From an uncultured Pseudomonadota bacterium (GTDB lineage Bacteria; Myxococcota_A; UBA796; UBA9615), in contig CALCXL010000709.1 of NCBI GenBank assembly GCA_937907595.1, positions 1 through 7,975 of the forward strand: 7,975 nucleotides of DNA, given 5' to 3'. Below, piece after piece: positions 1-5,974 of this stretch; the stretch's first letter is position 1, and each line of letters opens with the position of its first letter. Position numbers and translations under genes: made by a program. A model generated the notes under the pieces. It saw only the letters and a list, made by a program, of their open reading frames with translations. It was not told the DNA's origin and searched no databases.

Positions 1-330
1 CTGAACTTCGCCGGCCTCTACGGTCTGGGGCTCCGCGCGCGTCGGCGCGATCTGGAGGCGCACCGGCGCTTGATGGTCCTGGCCGGCGCCGCGCTGCTGG
101 GCCCGTCGCTGGGCAGGTTCTGCGCGGCGACCGGCGCGCCCGTATTCCTGATGCCGGCGCTGTGGATCGGCCTGTTGGCGCCGCTGTGGGTGTACGACCG
201 CCGGCGGCTCGCGCGCATCCACCCCGCGACTGCGATCGGCTCCCTGTGCATCGTCCTGTTCGTGCTGGTCGCGGCCGCCCTGTCGTCGATGGCCCCGGTC
301 CAGGCGTGGTTGGATGGTCTGCTGGGATGA
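1..330 (+). CDS. C-terminal part of an integral membrane protein, function unknown (5' truncated)
   Basis: The reading frame is open from base 1, so the gene starts outside the window; it ends at the TGA at 328-330. The visible 109 residues begin LNFAGLYGLG, then a basic stretch (RARRRDLEAHRRL), and then about three hydrophobic segments: roughly residues 25-40 (MVLAGAALLG...), 49-65 (FLMPALWIGLLAPLWVY) and 78-97 (IGSLCIVLFVLVAAALSS). A charged loop (DRRRLARIHP) separates the last two. The pattern 'AHRRLM-hydrophobic-GR' resembles small multi-pass membrane proteins of unknown function. The family is not identified with confidence. The stop codon overlaps the ATG of the next gene (ATGA), so the two are probably co-transcribed and translationally coupled. 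An internal ATG at base 70 is possible as a start but would cut off residues that look coding. Confidence 0.72.
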   Translation: MNFAGLYGLGLRARRRDLEAHRRLMVLAGAALLGPSLGRFCAATGAPVFLMPALWIGLLAPLWVYDRRRLARIHPATAIGSLCIVLFVLVAAALSSMAPVQAWLDGLLG

Positions 331-1742
331 GCGTTCCCCCGATCCGACCGCCCACGGGCTTCCTCTTCGCGCCCAACTTCCTGGTGAACACGGCCTACCG
401 CTCGAAGCTCGCGCAGGCGGGCGGCTTCGAGCTCGACGGCGTGGGCCTGCCGTGTCGCTTGCGCCGGGAGGCCGGCTTCGTGCGCGGCTGGTTCGCGCGC
501 GTCAACGGCCTGCAGACCACGGTCAATGCCCGCCCCGCAGCAGCCGGGGAGCGCGCTCACGACATCAACGGCGTGCTCACCGCCTTCTACGGCGACGGGC
601 TCTTCCGCCCCGCCAACGACGGGGAGATCGTGCCGATGGACCCCGCGTTCTTCGAGCCGGTCGGCTGGCAGGAGCTCCCCCCCGCCGACCTGCCGATCTG
701 GATGTTCGTCGCCCGCGACCACGCGCCGCCGGACGCGCACTTCCCGATCCTGCAGTCCGGCGTCGATCTGGTGGTGCAGGGCTGCCTGGAGTACGGCGAG
801 GCCTTCGCCATCGAGTACCTGGAGAGCTGCGGATTCTGGTCGCGCTTCTGGCTCGACGATCGCGAAGTGGCCCGTCGCCCCTGGGTCCACCAGCCGGCGT
901 GGCAGCGGATCGATCGGCTCCTGGCGACCCACCCACGCGACCCCGAGCAGAACACCTTCGCGGCCCGCCGGCTGCCCGAGGCCTACGGGGAGCGGTTCGG
1001 GCCCCGCCAGCCCATCGAGTCGCCTGCGCTGCCCCAACCGCTGGACCCGCGCCCCGGCCTGCTCGTTGAGCCTCCGGAGCACTTCGTCTTTGGCTTCGGC
1101 TCGCTGATCAACACCGAGTCACGGCGCGCGTCGAACCCTGAGGCGGGGGCTGCTGTGCCCGTCCGGGTCCAGGCGAGCGCCGGCCTCCGTCGGGGGTGGA
1201 ACTTCCAGGCCCCCGCGGCGAGGCTCACCGCGCTGGGGCTGGAGCGGGATCCCAGATCGTCCGCGACGATCAACGGCGTGGTCTATCCCTGCGAGGACCT
1301 GGCCTCGCTGGACGAGCGGGAGTCCGGCTACGCGCGGCGGGAGCTGTCCCGGGCCGATCTGCGCTTCCTGTCCTGGAAGCGCCTGCCGCCCGCCGCTCGC
1401 GTCTGGGTCTACGTGCCCGACTCGCCGACGGGAGGCGACCCCGGGACCGACCTCGCCGCGGCTTCCTTCGGGTACCCGGTCCTCCAGTCCTACATCGACG
1501 TGTGCGTGCTGGGCGCGCTCGAGCACGGCGAGGCCTTCGCCCTGGAGTTCCTCGAGACCACGGCGGGCTGGTCCCGGTACTGGCTCAACGATCGCAAGCT
1601 GGCGCGCCGCCCCTGGGTTCACCAGCCCCGCTACCGGGAGATCGATGCGCTGCTGGCCCGCGCGCTCGGCGACGAGGTGTTCGCGCTGCGCCGCCTGAGC
1701 GTTGAGTACGGGCTGCTCGTGCCGGGGGAGCGCACCGACTGA
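327..1742 (+). CDS. Tandem-duplicated gamma-glutamylcyclotransferase-like (GGCT/ChaC fold) protein
   Basis: 471 residues made of two homologous halves, about 12-220 and 253-471, joined by a Pro-rich linker (about 230-252). The C-terminal half carries the family's N-terminal glycine loop (FGFGSLINT, 255-263) and a DERESGY motif (329-335) whose E332 matches the catalytic Glu of ChaC/GGCT enzymes. These cyclise gamma-glutamyl groups to 5-oxoproline, for example from glutathione or gamma-glutamyl peptides. In the N-terminal half the loop is FAPNFLVNT (14-22) and an ungapped alignment places N97 where E332 lies, so that half is probably not catalytic. Both halves share a strongly conserved tail ending in ARRPWVHQP (W171 and W415 lie in matching positions). 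The start is taken at ATG 327, which overlaps the upstream stop; the open frame extends upstream to 162 but that part is out of phase with the upstream membrane protein and looks non-coding. No signal peptide is seen, so it is probably cytoplasmic. The substrate is unknown. Confidence 0.88.
   Translation: MSVPPIRPPTGFLFAPNFLVNTAYRSKLAQAGGFELDGVGLPCRLRREAGFVRGWFARVNGLQTTVNARPAAAGERAHDINGVLTAFYGDGLFRPANDGEIVPMDPAFFEPVGWQELPPADLPIWMFVARDHAPPDAHFPILQSGVDLVVQGCLEYGEAFAIEYLESCGFWSRFWLDDREVARRPWVHQPAWQRIDRLLATHPRDPEQNTFAARRLPEAYGERFGPRQPIESPALPQPLDPRPGLLVEPPEHFVFGFGSLINTESRRASNPEAGAAVPVRVQASAGLRRGWNFQAPAARLTALGLERDPRSSATINGVVYPCEDLASLDERESGYARRELSRADLRFLSWKRLPPAARVWVYVPDSPTGGDPGTDLAAASFGYPVLQSYIDVCVLGALEHGEAFALEFLETTAGWSRYWLNDRKLARRPWVHQPRYREIDALLARALGDEVFALRRLSVEYGLLVPGERTD
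741..926 (+). repeat. Internal duplication, copy 1 (62 codons)
   Basis: This segment encodes residues 139-200 of the GGCT-like protein (FPILQSGVDL ... RIDRLLA). It aligns without gaps to the segment at 1473-1658; by hand count 38 of 62 residues are identical. The nucleotide match is highest around the RRPWVHQP codons. It reflects an ancient domain duplication, not a recent tandem repeat. Confidence 0.85.
1473..1658 (+). repeat. Internal duplication, copy 2 (62 codons)
   Basis: This segment encodes residues 383-444 of the GGCT-like protein (YPVLQSYIDV ... EIDALLA) and is the partner of the segment at 741-926. The segment LQSYIDVCVLGALE-GEAF is the better match to the family consensus as I know it, consistent with this half being the working one. 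Confidence 0.85.
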
Positions 1743-1932
1743 CCGGCGGGGGCGGCGGTCGGGTCGACGGCGGGGCGGAGGCTGGCGCGGGCATCGGGGT
1801 CGTTGGCGGTGTCTCGTCGCGATCGACGCGGCGCCGGCGTGGATCGTCGCCGCCAGGACGTGGCGATCGTCTGCGAGAGGGGGGCCAGCCGCCGCTGCGT
1901 GCATCCGGTCGCGACGACACGGACCTGCGATT
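1743..1932. other. Convergent intergenic spacer, no clear element
   Basis: 190 bp between the ends of two convergent genes. I see no convincing ORF with family features and no hairpin followed by a T-run. The only notable thing is a G-rich start (1741-1800, plus strand). A bidirectional terminator would be expected here, but none can be shown by eye. Confidence 0.5.
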
Positions 1933-2868
1933 CTACGGGTCGACTCGCCCGCCCAGGATCGCCGCCGCGTGGCGCACCAGGCCGCTGAAGTGGCCCTCGC
2001 CCGCGAGGACGTGCAGTGTGGCGGCCGGCAGCCGCTCCTCGAAGTAGCGCCCCCAACTCAACGGGGCCATCGGGTCGGCGTCACCGTAGTAGAGCTCGAC
2101 CGGCGTCTCGACCGCGCCCAACGCGAAGCCCCAGTCCTGGTAGTAGAGCTGGCCTTCCAGCGCGGCGCCCTCGATGCCGGGGCGATAGGCCTCCAGCATC
2201 TCCTCGACGATCAGCGAGCCGACGTCGGGCTGCTCGGCGAACATCGCTCCGTCCGCCGCGGACATCCGCCCCCACTGGCGGAGGAACGTCTGCGGGTCCT
2301 CCAGGCCCGACCGGTGGCTCTGCAGGAAGCGGCGCTGCATGCGGGGGGCCGTGATCGCGAACCAGCGGTTGAGCCGGAAGGGCAGGGCCATGCCGGTCGC
2401 TCCCGCGTCCTTCGGGGCACCTCCGGCGACGACCACGACGCGATCGACCCGCTGCGGCAACCGCGCTGCGACGGCGAGGGCGTGCGGGCCCCCGCCGGAG
2501 TGACCGATCACGTCGAAGCGCTCCAGCCCGAGGTGGTCCGCCAGGGCGGCGACGTCGTCCGCCCAGGAGAGCAGGGTGCGCGCCGGGGCCGGGCTGGAGG
2601 CTCCGAACCCGGGGCGGTCGGGGGCGATCACCCGCACGCCAGCGGCCTCCGCGGCCGTCGTCAGGAGCTGGGCGGCGAGGCCGGAGTCCGCTCCGCCGTG
2701 GAAGAAGAAGGCGGCACGCCCGTCGGCGGGGCCCACCTCGCGCCAGGCGAGGCTGCGCCCGTCGGAGAGTTCGAGGATCATCGGGGACTCCAGCGCCGGC
2801 GCCGCGAGCGCCAGGTGGGTGAGGGGGACGGGGGACAGGACGATCGAGCAGAAGAGCAGGGTTCGCAC
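1933..2868 (-). CDS. Alpha/beta hydrolase, possibly exported
   Basis: A 311-residue alpha/beta-hydrolase-fold protein. Visible motifs in order: oxyanion loop HGGADSG (57-63), DRPGFGAS (84-91), nucleophile elbow GHSGGG with S124, acid in GDADPMAP (D265 best placed) and GEGHF with H293. This is a full Ser-Asp-His triad, so an active esterase, lipase or C-C/peptide hydrolase is likely; the substrate cannot be told. The longer start is GTG at 2868, preceded by GGAGG about 11 nt upstream. It gives a leader (VRTLLFCSIVLSP..., then LALAAPA) that looks like a signal peptide. A second start, ATG at 2781 (codon 30), has GGAG six bases upstream and would give a 282-residue cytoplasmic enzyme beginning MILELSDGRSL, which is also typical of the family. 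The stop is TAG at 1935-1933. It lies 81 bp downstream of the AraC-type regulator on the same strand and may be co-transcribed with it. Confidence 0.9.
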   Translation of the reverse strand: MRTLLFCSIVLSPVPLTHLALAAPALESPMILELSDGRSLAWREVGPADGRAAFFFHGGADSGLAAQLLTTAAEAAGVRVIAPDRPGFGASSPAPARTLLSWADDVAALADHLGLERFDVIGHSGGGPHALAVAARLPQRVDRVVVVAGGAPKDAGATGMALPFRLNRWFAITAPRMQRRFLQSHRSGLEDPQTFLRQWGRMSAADGAMFAEQPDVGSLIVEEMLEAYRPGIEGAALEGQLYYQDWGFALGAVETPVELYYGDADPMAPLSWGRYFEERLPAATLHVLAGEGHFSGLVRHAAAILGGRVDP

Positions 2869-2949
2869 GGTGTCTGAGACCTCCGGGTCGGTGTGTGCGA
2901 TGGACGATGCGGGTTGCGCCCTCCTGCGGCAGTGACCGAAGCGGCCGGA

Positions 2950-3933
2950 TCAGCGACCGATCTGGCCAGACTGGCGGAACTGCTCGGGCGTGCTGTTCGT
3001 CCAGCGACGGAACGCGCGGTGGAACGCGCTGGGCTCCGAGTACCCCAGCAGCCACCCGACCTCCGCCACGGTCCGCGCCGGGTCCGCGAGCGCGCCTGCC
3101 GCGACCCCCAGCATGGCGGCGTCGCGCACGTCGGAGAAGCGGGTGCCTTCGGCGGACAGGGCCCGACGCAGGGTCCGTGGGCTCATTCCGAGCGCGCGGG
3201 CGACCTCACCAGCCGGGGAAGGGCGCCCGGGCAGGGCGGCGACGATCTCCCGGCGGACGCGGTCGCTCACGGTGGGCGCGGCCCGACGCAGGGCGAGCTC
3301 GCGTCCCGCGTAGCCGTCCAACAGGTCGCGCAGGGTGGCATCCGCGCTCGCCAGGGCGCCGCCGACGCGGTCCGCAGGGAGGCTCATGACGCACCCCGGG
3401 GCGTCAAACTGCACGCTGGGCCAGCGCCGCTCGATCCGGTCCCGGTAGGCGGGCGCCGGCCAGGGAAACGTGATCGTGGCCCCCAGCGGCTGGGCGGACC
3501 GGCTCGTCATGCGCTGATCGACGAGGCCGAAGGTGATCTCCGCAAAGAGCCGCTGGTGGCTCAACTCGACCGGGGGGAGGTTGATGCTCAGCCTGGAGCC
3601 GTCCCACCGCGGGCACACCCCCGTCGCCACCAGGGCGAAGTAGCGCTCCAGGTCCTCCAAGGCCGCGCCGACGGTCGGGGCCGCGGCGCAGAGGTGGTCG
3701 ACCAGGCCGAGGCGACCTGGGGGGATCGCGAACCCGGCCTCGAGCCCGAAGGAGGGTCCCCCCACCTCCAGGGCGAAGTCGATGAGGGCGAGGGCTACGG
3801 CCGGCGACGTGTCCGCCTCCCCCTGCAGGCGTCCCGACGGCACCCCGACCTGCTCGGCGCACGCATCGAGCGAGACGCCGAACGTCGCGAGGCCTTCCAC
3901 CAGGAGGCGTAGGCTGGAGGCAGGAACGATCAC
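2950..3933 (-). CDS. AraC-family transcriptional regulator with arabinose-binding-like N-terminal domain
   Basis: 327 residues, the usual length for AraC regulators of the OruR/ArgR-like group. The N-terminal part (about 15-200) resembles the 'Arabinose_bd' ligand-sensing domain of that group (for example GLEAGFAIPPGRLGLVDHL at 63-81, and PLGATITFPWPAPAYRD). The C-terminal 100 residues hold two helix-turn-helix units: SPAGEVARALGMSPRTLRRAL (239-259) and TVAEVGWLLGYSEPSAFHRAF (288-308), followed by the family ending RRWTNSTPEQFRQ. The start is GTG at 3933, with a weak AGGA about 10 nt upstream; the stop is TGA at 2952-2950. It is divergent from the barrel-protein gene at 4013, with 79 bp between, and upstream of the hydrolase at 2868, so it probably controls one or both neighbours. 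The ligand is unknown. Confidence 0.94.
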   Translation of the reverse strand: MIVPASSLRLLVEGLATFGVSLDACAEQVGVPSGRLQGEADTSPAVALALIDFALEVGGPSFGLEAGFAIPPGRLGLVDHLCAAAPTVGAALEDLERYFALVATGVCPRWDGSRLSINLPPVELSHQRLFAEITFGLVDQRMTSRSAQPLGATITFPWPAPAYRDRIERRWPSVQFDAPGCVMSLPADRVGGALASADATLRDLLDGYAGRELALRRAAPTVSDRVRREIVAALPGRPSPAGEVARALGMSPRTLRRALSAEGTRFSDVRDAAMLGVAAGALADPARTVAEVGWLLGYSEPSAFHRAFRRWTNSTPEQFRQSGQIGR

Positions 3934-4012
3934 CGTGGCACAATCCTACTGGGAAACGCGACCCCACCGCGGACGCGTCCATGCTGGCGCGGGCCGCCAG
4001 ACGAGGACGACG
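3934..4012. promoter_or_regulatory. Divergent intergenic region, probable promoters/operator of the AraC regulator and barrel-protein gene
   Basis: Two genes diverge from this 79-bp gap, so promoters for both should lie in or near it. The least GC-rich part is 3936-3955 (GGCACAATCCTACTGGGAA), a plausible place for a promoter or regulator site, but no clear -35/-10 pair is visible. An inverted repeat lies at 3984-4000. The assignment rests on gene arrangement. Confidence 0.4.
3984..4000. repeat. Short inverted repeat upstream of the barrel-protein gene
   Basis: CTGGCG (3984-3989), 5-nt spacer CGGGC, CGCCAG (3995-4000): a perfect 6-bp inverted repeat ending just before the ribosome-binding site (GAGG at 4003-4006). 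It could be an operator or a 5'-leader hairpin. In DNA this GC-rich it may also be chance. Confidence 0.3.
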
Positions 4013-4591
4013 ATGCGGCCAGCGGCGCTCTTCTTCATGACCACGGCGCTGCTCCTGCAAGCGGTCGACGCCCGGGCCGGCAGCCAACCGACGCCCTCGG
4101 CCGCGGTGTCGGTCTCCTACTTCGGCGAAGCGCTGACCCACCCGGGCGTGGCGGCCAGCTTCGATCTGGGCTTGCTGGAGACGTCGGCTCTCCGGCTGTC
4201 CTTCTCGCCGGAGGTCGTCGGCTACGTGCACCCCCGCAACCACGGGGCGTTGCTCGTGACCCCCCGCCTCGGCGCACGCCTGACCTCCCCCGAGGGCTTC
4301 TTCGGCGAGCTGTTGCTGGGCGCCGGATGGATGGAGGACTGGGTGGACGGGGTCGTGTACGAGCGCGGCGACGACGGCGGGGTGGAGCAGGTGGCCGCGA
4401 CCGGCCGGGCCCGCTTCGTGCTGCGGGGGAGCGTCGGTCTGGGGGCGGACTTCCGACGCATCGACGGCAAGCCCGTGGCCTGGTTCCTGCGCCTGGTCGT
4501 GCTGGGCGAGACCCCGGTCAACACGCATTGGCTCGCCCACGTCGCCGTGCAGTCCGGCATCCAGTTCCACTTTGGCGGGGCGGAGCGATGA
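4013..4591 (+). CDS. Exported, probable outer-membrane beta-barrel protein of unknown function
   Basis: 192 residues. The N-terminus MRPAALFFMTTALLLQAVDARAG is a good signal peptide, with probable cleavage after ARA or ARAG. The mature part alternates short amphipathic stretches with turns: AVSVSYFGEALTHPGVAASF, LRLSFSPEVVGYVHPRNHG, LLVTPRLGARLTS, FFGELLLGAGW, FVLRGSVGLGADF, FLRLVVLGE and HVAVQSGIQFHF. This is the pattern of a small beta-barrel with about eight strands. The motif YFGE-(A)LTHPG near the N-terminus recalls uncharacterised outer-membrane proteins; this is from memory and not searched. Start ATG 4013 is supported by GAGG six bases upstream; the open frame reaches back to 3782 but overlaps the divergent regulator. 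The stop overlaps the ATG of the lipoprotein hydrolase (ATGA), implying coupled translation and possibly a joint role in the envelope. Confidence 0.8.
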   Translation: MRPAALFFMTTALLLQAVDARAGSQPTPSAAVSVSYFGEALTHPGVAASFDLGLLETSALRLSFSPEVVGYVHPRNHGALLVTPRLGARLTSPEGFFGELLLGAGWMEDWVDGVVYERGDDGGVEQVAATGRARFVLRGSVGLGADFRRIDGKPVAWFLRLVVLGETPVNTHWLAHVAVQSGIQFHFGGAER

Positions 4592-5640
4592 GGCGCCTCA
4601 CGCCGATCACCCTGCTCCTGGCGCTGGTCGCGGGCTGCTCGCTCTACACCGAGGGCGACTGGTTCTACGTGCGAAGCCACGGGGCCGACATGCCCGTCTG
4701 GGTGCAGGGAGACCCGGACTCAGGCGTCTTCGTCGTGTCGTTGCACGGCGGACCGGGGGGGAGCGCGACGGCGTTCGGCCTCCTCGGCTGGCAGGAGCTC
4801 GAGTCCAGCTACGCGGTCGTCTACTGGGACCAGCGCCACGCCGGCAACTCCCAGGGCGACGCGGACCCCGACGCCACGAGCGTGGCCTCGTACACGGAGG
4901 ATCTGGCCCTGGTGCTCGACGTCCTGCGGGAGCGGTACGACGTCCAGCAGATCGTCCTGTGGGGCACCAGTTGGGGGGGCACGGTGGGCGTGCACTACCT
5001 GGCCGCGGGCGAGGGCGCGACGGCCCGGCGAGCGGGCGTCGACGGGTTCGTGTTCGAGCACGGCAACTACTCTGCCCCGCGGGCCTACGCCTACTCCCGC
5101 CCCTGGTCGCTGGAGCAGTCGCTCGCCAACGCGGAGGTTGAGTCGGAGCAAGGCCCAGCGTTCTGGCTGGACTGCGTGGACTTCTACGAGCGCACCCCGC
5201 AGATGACCGAGGCCGGCGACTGGTCGACGCACTACGCCTGCATGTCCGCGGCGGGCGGCGCCGAAGCCCCTGTCGAGAACGACCACGCGTTGGGTGCGGT
5301 GCCGGCGGAGTTCGTCTTCGCCTCCCCGGCGTCCGCACCGTTGATGGCCCTGAACCAGGGCGCCTCCCAGCGTTCCGAGTCGTTCCTGGAGGAGTTCGCC
5401 CTGGACGACCAGCTCAGCCAGGACATGGCCGCCATCGACATCCCCACCCTGGTGATGCAGGGCCGCTTCGACCGCGTCGCCCCCTGGGAGGTCGGGCGGG
5501 ACCTCATCGAGGCCATCGCCACCCCCGACGAGCAGAAGCGCGAGCTGATCCTGGAGGACAGCGCCCACCAGTGGGGCGGCGACGACTTCGCCATCGCGGA
5601 GCGGGCCGTCGGCGAGTTCCTGGAGGGGGTGCTGAGGTGA
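4588..5640 (+). CDS. Lipoprotein alpha/beta hydrolase, prolyl-aminopeptidase-like (S33-type motifs)
   Basis: 350 residues. The N-terminus MRRLTPITLLLALVAGCSL is a type II (lipoprotein) signal peptide with lipobox LVAGC and lipidated Cys at 17. The residue after Cys is Ser, not Asp, which in Enterobacteria would favour outer-membrane sorting. Hydrolase motifs in order: HGGPGG (53-58), YWDQRHAGNS (79-88, the usual DQRG-G-S loop with His at 84), GTSWGG with nucleophile S128, GRFDRVAPW with acid D295, and SAHQW with H327. HGGPGG plus G-SWGG is the signature pattern of proline iminopeptidase-like S33 hydrolases. The cap region (about 175-280) contains two Cys (WLDCVDFYER and THYACMSA) that could form a disulfide in the periplasm. 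Start ATG 4588 overlaps the upstream stop. The substrate (peptide, ester or lactone) is not known. Confidence 0.92.
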   Translation: MRRLTPITLLLALVAGCSLYTEGDWFYVRSHGADMPVWVQGDPDSGVFVVSLHGGPGGSATAFGLLGWQELESSYAVVYWDQRHAGNSQGDADPDATSVASYTEDLALVLDVLRERYDVQQIVLWGTSWGGTVGVHYLAAGEGATARRAGVDGFVFEHGNYSAPRAYAYSRPWSLEQSLANAEVESEQGPAFWLDCVDFYERTPQMTEAGDWSTHYACMSAAGGAEAPVENDHALGAVPAEFVFASPASAPLMALNQGASQRSESFLEEFALDDQLSQDMAAIDIPTLVMQGRFDRVAPWEVGRDLIEAIATPDEQKRELILEDSAHQWGGDDFAIAERAVGEFLEGVLR

Positions 5641-5686
5641 GGGAGCGCGGCGGACGCGGACGCGTGAGGGGGCGGTTGTCGAGGTC

Positions 5687-5708
5687 CGGCGCCGTACCCT
5701 TGGCGCCG
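5687..5708 (+). terminator. Hairpin, possible terminator of the barrel/lipoprotein operon
   Basis: CGGCGCC (5687-5693), loop GTACCCTT, GGCGCCG (5702-5708): a perfect 7-bp all-GC stem with an 8-nt loop, 46 nt after the stop codon of the lipoprotein gene. No T-run follows (ACGTTGGGCT), so it is at best a non-canonical terminator or an mRNA-end stabilising structure. Confidence 0.35.
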
Positions 5709-5727
5709 ACGTTGGGCTAGCAGCGAT

Positions 5728-5741
5728 CCCGCGGCCGCGGG
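5728..5741. repeat. 14-nt perfect palindrome
   Basis: CCCGCGGCCGCGGG reads the same on both strands; the flanking bases (T and T) do not extend it. It contains a NotI recognition sequence. It could be a protein-binding site or part of a cruciform, but palindromes of G and C arise easily in DNA of this composition. Confidence 0.45.
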
Positions 5742-5974
5742 TCCGGCCGCCACCCCCTGGCCGATGAACCGGACCCTCCAGGGCCCGTTCTGGGACGACG
5801 GGGCCGAACAACCCGTAGGAGCCGACCCGGTGGCCGCGCCCTGTGCGCCCGGGACGGAGTGGACCGCTCCCGCTCGTCCCCCAGCACCAGCCTGTCCAGC
5901 GTCACGCCCGATTCCGCCCTCGCGGCTGCGGGGCTTCCGGGGAGCGCGGGTACGATGCCCGGGCTCATCCGAGC

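Larger units (their letters stand above)
5641..5974. other. 334-bp intergenic stretch without a supported gene
   Basis: It separates the lipoprotein hydrolase from the DUF262 gene. It contains a hairpin (5687-5708) and a 14-nt palindrome (5728-5741), described separately. Open frames on both strands here give Pro/Arg/Ala-rich low-complexity translations with no family features. The promoter of the DUF262 operon should lie in the right half, but no -35/-10 pair is evident. Confidence 0.6.

Noticed and set aside
1702..2877. Plus-strand open frame opposite the alpha/beta hydrolase
   Set aside because: The minus strand carries the complete Ser-Asp-His hydrolase motifs; the plus-strand translation is Arg/Gly/Ala-rich and low in complexity.
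2869..2952. The regulator and the hydrolase are in the same reading frame, separated by one TGA and 27 sense codons, suggesting a possible readthrough fusion
   Set aside because: The regulator ends just where AraC proteins normally end, the 27-codon linker looks non-coding, and stop-free gaps are common at this GC content. No readthrough signal was seen.
2893..3912. Plus-strand open frame opposite the AraC regulator
   Set aside because: It lies wholly over the regulator, whose two helix-turn-helix units are unmistakable on the minus strand.
3936..3955. TGGCAC at 3936 as a sigma-54 promoter half-site
   Set aside because: The second element (TTGCA-like) is missing at the required spacing.
5776..5801. 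Short similarity between the spacer (CCGTTCTGGGACGA) and a site in the DUF262 gene near 6967 (CCGTTCTGGGATGA)
   Set aside because: The match is about 14 nt with one mismatch and has no extended homology, so it is most likely chance.
5717..5968. 83-codon minus-strand open frame in the spacer before the DUF262 gene
   Set aside because: No ribosome-binding site, and the translation is rich in Arg/Pro/Gly with no recognisable domain.
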